Positions 59,191 through 64,000 of a stretch of DNA of 64,000 bases are shown in pieces (position 1 is the first letter of the stretch; every line of letters begins with the position of its first letter). Below the pieces are notes generated by a model. The model was not told where the DNA came from. It searched no databases and worked only from the letters and a program-made list of their open reading frames with translations. Source of the stretch: Wolfiporia cocos (taxonomy: Eukaryota; Basidiomycota; Agaricomycetes; Polyporales; Phaeolaceae); assembly GCA_029448655.1 (NCBI GenBank), contig JACCLO010000004.1, positions 2,728,001 to 2,792,000 on the forward strand. Direction: 5' to 3'. The position numbers and the translations under genes are program-made.

Positions 59191-60471
59191 AATGCTAAGG
59201 ACTAAGCTCAGAATCAAGTGGGAGGTCGGAGGCGCCATAGGAGGAACCAGCCACCGACGCGTCAGGCGCGTCAGGACGCGTCGCGTCACAGATGTGACGT
59301 CACCTGGTCGCGTTTTCAGATTCGTGCCTCGCTCTGCAGGAAGCACAAGATCAGGGCCGGCGCAGGGCCACTTCCTCAACTTCTCGCGCATTCATAGATA
59401 GCGCGAATTATTATCAAAGCGATCATGTAACTCATACCGTACTGGAGAAATGGACGAGACTCAATTGCTCAAGCTCAGAGTTAATTTATTCTCGCTCTGC
59501 AGGAAGCACAAGATCAGGGCCAGCGCAGGGCCACTTCCTCAACTGCTCGCGCCTTCTACAGTTCAGCAGACTCTATGCCGTTATTACGTTCACAAAAAAA
59601 AGTAGAGCTTGATTTATGCTGAAGCGTGGAGAGAGCACGTGAGCGCGTTACGCGCTTAAAACGGAGCGTGCGTTGGCTTCCGCAACTCAATCTCGTTCCT
59701 TCATCTCCGTAGTCTTCTTCACTGATAGGCGAGCCTCGACTATATCAAATATGGCTCGCGCATCTGGATCCTTAGCTTCTTGTGCCAAGGGAGCCACCGC
59801 TCGTGCGCAACATTCCCAGTCTACACCAGCTTCCCATCCAGGCCCACGGCCAGCCTATAAAGGTGCGCAAACAACGCGTGAGGAGGATGATCAGCCGGCA
59901 GCAAAGCGCGCTCGCGTGGACTCGACCGGTGCTTCTCACCATCGCCGCTCCTCTGGCAAGGAAGTCACTGCTGGAGCAGCAACAGCAGGCAGAGCCTCCA
60001 ATGCGAGACGCGCGCGAGACGAATCTTCGGACGAAGAAGAGGACGAGGCAAGCAATCAAGAAAATGAAGATCAAGAAAATCAAGAGAATCAAGAAAATCA
60101 AGAAGATCCAGAGGAGAGAGAAGTGGACGAGGACGAAGAAGACGAGGACCCGGTACTCAAGCTGCCGGGAACTAAGAAGGAATTCAAAGACCTGATCAAC
60201 TGCATGCAGCACAAGGATGCGAAGTCTGTCATCCCTGCAAATAGGTAAGTCACCAGTTTTGCAGCATATATGCGCCTTTCTGATACCGCATCGCCAGCCG
60301 GCGTCTCGTATCATATGCGGAGGCAGGCCGATGGGTCATGCGCGCCATTAATACCTTCATGGACGTCAAGCTTTCCCTGGAGATTGGGATGACGCTCGAT
60401 GGAGTCCCGGAAGCCGAATGGTGCACGTCTGAGTTCAAGCGTCTGTGCGTTTTTCTTGATTTATGCTCCGA

Positions 60472-60518
60472 GATACCTGCATATATGCGCCCATATAGTG
60501 CGCATATATGCAGGTATC
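60472..60518. repeat. Perfect 19 bp hairpin
   Basis: GATACCTGCATATATGCGC (60472-60490) is followed by a 9-base loop and its exact reverse complement (60500-60518). It lies inside the probable 105 bp intron 60445-60549 of the DUF6698 gene. Confidence 0.85.
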
Positions 60519-60639
60519 GCGCATTTTTTCGCTGTCTGATAGCGCGCAGCTCTAATGATGAGATCCGACGCCAACTTGACGACTATCACAAGCTCATCCG
60601 AGCTTGTCCTTGCCTGCGTGCGCAAATCGCTTACTTTGA

Positions 60640-62166
60640 GATGTTGTTACGGTTATTTTGATTTTTCGAATATCAACAGAACTCACCATAGGGCGAATAC
60701 GATACAGGGACTTGTTGCGCAACCAACCCCCCTGGCTACTCGTGATTCTACTGGGCGCATCCCCAGTTGTACTAGTCTAAACGGCTCGTTTCATCTTTGG
60801 CAGATCCTGTTACGGGTCGAATACCCGTTCGTATATTCGAGTCGCGAATATAGATCGTTCTTCTGCACGTAGGCACGTCGCCGTATGCAAGGCAAATACT
60901 CGTTAGATGCCTTCAGGTCCTAAGTGAAGTCCTTAGGAGATCGGTTAATATCCAATATGCGTTAGAGGATATAATCTGTTCAAATGCGAGTCGAATAGAA
61001 TATAAGACTCGCCTAAGTCCGAGAAGTCAGTGTGTACTTCGAGGACTTAGTCGTTCGATTGCTCGAGTGAGAAATACTGAGCGTAGTTTCCTACGTTTGA
61101 GAACGAGTATAAGACTTCTTGTTTATACAACAAGGTCGAGCTGAAGAGCCTCAACGGTAAGTACATGAGTTTTTATACTACGCTAGGTTTCAGGGGTCAA
61201 GTCTGTCCCAGATGCCACAGATACTATCTACGCTATAGTCCCAAACGTCTGATAAGTATGGAGTGATATATCTGAGACGATAGATAGGAATGATGGCGGT
61301 TGAACGCCATCTGTCAGCTAATAAACGATGAACATGAAACGGTGGCAGGGTTGGATCTGCCAAAGATGAAACGAGCCCTATAGACTAGTACAACTGGGGA
61401 TGCACCCAGTAAGATCACGAGTAGCCAGGGGGGTTGGTTGCGCAACAAGTCCCTGTATCGTATTCGCCCTATGGTGAGTTCTGTCGATATTCGAAAAATC
61501 AAAATAACTGTAAAAGATCCAACTCTGCTGTCGATTCACGTTCATCGTTTATTAGCTGATAGATGGCGTTCAACCTCGTTTCAATGTGATTTTTTTGGCT
61601 TATAGCGAAGTTTATTACTTCTAAATTACTTGAGAAGAGTCCCAGGCAACGCAACCGATCAACCTAAGGTCCCATTCATTCCTATCCATCGTCTCAGATA
61701 TATCACTACATACCTATCAAACGTTTGACACTATAGCGTAGATAGTATCGGTGACATCTGGGACAGGCTTGACCCCTAAAACCTAACGAAGTATATAAAC
61801 TCATGTATTTACTGCCGAGGCTCTTCAGCTCGACCTTGTTGTATAAACAAGAAGTCTTATACTCGTTCTCAAACGTAGGAAACTACGCTCAGTATTTCGC
61901 ACTCGAGCAATCAAACAACTAAGTCCTCAAAGTGCACACTGACTTCTCGGACTTAGGCGAGTCTTATATTCTATTCGACTCGCACTTGAACAGATTATAT
62001 CCTCTAACGCATATTGGATATTAACCGATCTCCTAAGGACTTCACTTAGGACCTGAAGGCATCTAACGGGTATTTGCCTTGCATACGGCAACGAGCCTAC
62101 GTGCAGAAGAACGATCTATATTCGCGACTCGAATATACGAACGGGTATTCGACCCGTAACAGATGT
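60640..62166. mobile_element. Palindromic LTR-derived insertion with GATGT target duplication
   Basis: A 1,517 bp insert (60645-62161) starts TGTTACGG and ends CCCGTAACA. It is flanked by GATGT direct repeats (60640-60644 and 62162-62166). Inside, the order is S (60645-60807), L (60808-61357), inverted S (61353-61514) and inverted L (about 61511-62161). L itself starts TGTTACGGGTCGAATACCCG. The left L lacks a segment of about 100 bp present in the right one. No reverse transcriptase or integrase is encoded; the 62-residue frame in S (PPWLLVILLGASPVVLV) is the longest conserved one. It looks like rearranged LTR sequence that inserted as a unit. Confidence 0.82.
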
Positions 62167-63257
62167 ATCCCGACGCCACCCTACAGCTGGCGAAATTCGT
62201 GCGTACATATATTTGAGATCTCATCTTCTGACTGTATGTTTTGGTTAGCTCGCGTCGAAGGCACGCAACGCACGCAACGACAATGTTGCGAAGCTCAAAC
62301 GACTAGCTCTCTCGTATCTTCCTGACCTCGACCGCCCCGACATCCCCAAAATTGACCATAACGTTGACAAGAAAAAACGCGGATTCCATCACCCCACCAC
62401 AGGTCGGCTCCTTGTGCCACGCAAGTGGCGAGATGACTTTGACGAAGACCCTGCCGAGTAAGTCGCGCTTGTTACTTGATTTACGTTCTAATGGTTTTGC
62501 ACAGATTTTGTCGAGCAGCACTCGAAGGCGAGGTCGAGATTACTGCGGACCACTTCCCCTCGCTCTGCTATCCCGAGAATGAATTTGTAAGGGACCGTCC
62601 CGACATCAATCTACTCCTGTCGCCTATTCTGGCTGCGGTACGTGCGTGGTTTCTCAGAGATACTCTGCTGACATCTTCAGTAGAATTACCGCTGCTTATT
62701 CAGAGGACCAAAGGCTGGTTTCGGCGAGTATACGCCTGGCGCCAGGCCTGGGCGCCCTTCAATATCCAAGTATTACAAGATGAAGGAGGTGACGAAGGAA
62801 ACAATTGCATATACTGCCTGCCTCGTACGTTTCGATCTCGATTCTCGTGCAACGCTAATAATTTTTTTAAGCACGCTTTGCATATAGCGCACAGGAATCG
62901 TGGAGTGAAGCCGAAGACAACTTCGTCGTTCAAGAATTTTACGAAAACATCATCAAGTTGTTCACCAACAAGAAGTGGGGGGAAAAGACGATTGCTTGGT
63001 GGAACAAGTAAGTGGACCGGATACTTGTCTCACAATAAGCCTAGGGAAATCTGGGGGAGACAAGTCAAGGTTGTTGTTGCACCCAACGGGAAGAGGATTC
63101 GAAGACTCGAGGGGCCGTCCGCGTTGGATCTCATCTTCGCTGGCTTTGCCGCTGACGAAGCGGCGGGCGGAGTCGCTGGGAGCGTTAACTTAGAGCAAGG
63201 CACCCTCGCTTCCACCGATATGTCGTCTTCGCCGAGCTCCCCGTCCTCGCCAAACCA

Positions 63258-63381
63258 CTCGTCCTCGGTGGAGCCCTTGTCCTCAGCGGAGCCCTTGTCC
63301 TCGGCTGAGCCCTCGTCCTCGGCTGAGCCCTCGTCCTTGGCTGAGCCCTCGTCCTCAGTGGACCCCTCATCCTCGCCTTCC
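63258..63381 (+). repeat. 18 bp tandem repeat coding SSAEP(S/L)
   Basis: About six imperfect copies of an 18 bp unit near the end of the DUF6698 gene encode Ser-Ser-(Ala/Val)-(Glu/Asp)-Pro-(Leu/Ser). The unit length is a multiple of three, so copy number can change without a frameshift. Confidence 0.75.
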
Positions 63382-63384
63382 TAG

Positions 63385-64000
63385 AGCTCTTCTGATGCCT
63401 CATCTCTGCTCTGTGACTCTACGCTCTCGCTGCTTGCTAGTGCTCCTTGCTCGTATCAATTTATTGCTCTGTGTCTGACCCGCTCCCTACAATTGTCGCT
63501 GTCTTTGCTGCTTTTATTGATCGTTGCTCTCGTGCACTCAAATATTCCGATCTCCCTCCCTTGCGATGCTGTAATACCTACTCTGCACCACGATTTCTGC
63601 AATTCCTGACTGCCCAGTAGATTCGCTCGATGTAGTATGCCATTAGTAGTATTGACCACTGTATTGTAGCCGCGCGTGAATTATAATTTGCCCTGGGCGT
63701 ACTTCGAGTGCCTCAGATTAATCATCAGTCTGGGCGATTGGTCACAATATAATGTCTGAGTCAATACATTCTGGCCCATGAGGCCTGGCATCTGGTGGCT
63801 GACTTGAAACCATTCACCGGGGGCCCTTGTAAGTGTCACAAGCCAATTTCAAAGCCTAGTAGACCACCCTAGGTTGGCACCCCATTCACACCGTACGCAC
63901 GCTACAGCACTCTATCCGAGCCCAGCTGGAATCCCAAGGCAACACTAGTAGGAGCCCTCCGTTATACAGGACACTACGGGCACTAGCAGGCCACCAGCAG
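63385..64000. other. 3' flank at window end
   Basis: I see no gene in these 616 bp. A 67-codon minus-strand frame at 63456-63659 has no recognisable content. Confidence 0.4.

Larger units (their letters stand above)
57444..59605 (+). repeat. Repeat array with recurring MDETQLLKL micro-ORF
   Basis: Eight copies start GAGAAATGGACGAGACTCAA (one reads GACAAG), with ATGs at 57449, 57594, 57757, 57870, 57982, 58145, 58308 and 59450. Full units are about 162 bp and short ones about 112-115 bp. Copies at 57594-57704, 57982-58092 and 58145-58255 each encode exactly 36 residues, beginning MDETQLLKLR and containing LCRK(H/Y)KIR and GPLPQLLAP. The copy at 59450 reads through to 51 residues (59605). Spacers share GAATTATTATCAAAGCGATC. 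A partial copy without the ATG lies at about 59327-59400. Whether any copy is transcribed is unknown. Confidence 0.75.
59751..63384 (+). pseudogene. DUF6698 domain gene split by a retroelement insertion
   Basis: DUF6698 proteins are abundant, function-unknown proteins of mushroom-forming fungi. Exons are 59751-60244, 60298-60444, 60550-60644, then a 1,522 bp insertion, 62167-62198, 62249-62457, 62505-62637, 62684-62828, 62872-63007 and 63045-63384. Apart from the insertion they read as 576 codons in one frame. Features are a nuclear-looking N-terminus with acidic repeats (QENQENQENQEDPEE), NDEIRRQLDDYHKLIRACP, KKKRGFHHPTTGRLLVP, ITADHFPSLCYPENEF, YYKMKEVTKETIAYTACL, AQESWSEAEDNFVVQEFYEN and a tail of SSAEP repeats. 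The 60445-60549 intron and the weak donor at 62829 are uncertain. With the insertion, translation stops at 60661, before the DUF core. Confidence 0.82.

Noticed and set aside
57444..59605. Possible CRISPR array
   Set aside because: The context is eukaryotic, the units are 112-162 bp, and the spacers are themselves repeated. None of this fits CRISPR.
61314..61502. 62-codon frame in inverted S (PPWLLVILLGASPVVLV) as a gene
   Set aside because: It is the same repeat module seen at 60645-60807, inside the insertion, with no start context or homology.

Overview
The window is nuclear DNA from a filamentous basidiomycete, most likely an Agaricomycete of the mushroom or polypore type. The evidence is genes cut by many 45-75 bp GT-AG introns, the basidiomycete families DUF6593 and DUF6698, a Plavaka/CACTA-like transposase, tandem serine carboxypeptidases and a fungal unsaturated glucuronyl hydrolase. 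No species is named, because nothing in the sequence fixes one.

Positions 1-46,600 are gene-dense. In order they hold: the 3' part of a GH88 hydrolase (+), NTF2 (-), an unrecognised conserved gene (+), TATA-binding protein (+), cytosolic tryptophanyl-tRNA synthetase (+), two tandem S10 carboxypeptidases (-), two tandem zinc alcohol dehydrogenases (+), a DUF6593 protein (-), the sterol sensor SCAP (-), pyruvate dehydrogenase protein X (+), the checkpoint-clamp subunit Rad1 (-), a PI-PLC X-domain protein (+), a LOG-like phosphoribohydrolase (-), a gene-poor stretch at 30.2-36.4 kb, a large disordered protein (+), an LAT-type amino-acid permease (-), a putative mitochondrial protein (+) and glutathione reductase (+). 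Most are housekeeping genes that do not form one pathway. The two duplicated pairs are the exception. Exon models were built by hand; nearly all keep frame across every intron and give family-typical lengths.

Positions 46,600-64,000 are a repeat-rich accessory block. A Plavaka-like transposase (-, 49.1-54.2 kb) is broken by a likely frameshift and by a 620 bp solo-LTR-like insertion with a 5 bp GTATC target duplication. Two repeat families follow: one at 54.4-55.9 kb carrying a hydrophobic peptide, and one at 57.4-59.6 kb in which copies start with the same micro-ORF (MDETQLLKL). A small three-exon nuclear-looking gene lies between them. The block ends with a DUF6698 gene split by a 1,517 bp palindromic LTR-derived insertion flanked by GATGT repeats. 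Joining the flanks at a single GATGT gives one continuous frame.

The most interesting signals are the two exact retroelement insertions, the micro-ORF array, in-frame GC-AG introns shared by the alcohol dehydrogenase paralogs and also seen in Rad1, a 19 bp perfect hairpin inside a probable intron, and twin MluI cell-cycle boxes in the Rad1 promoter.
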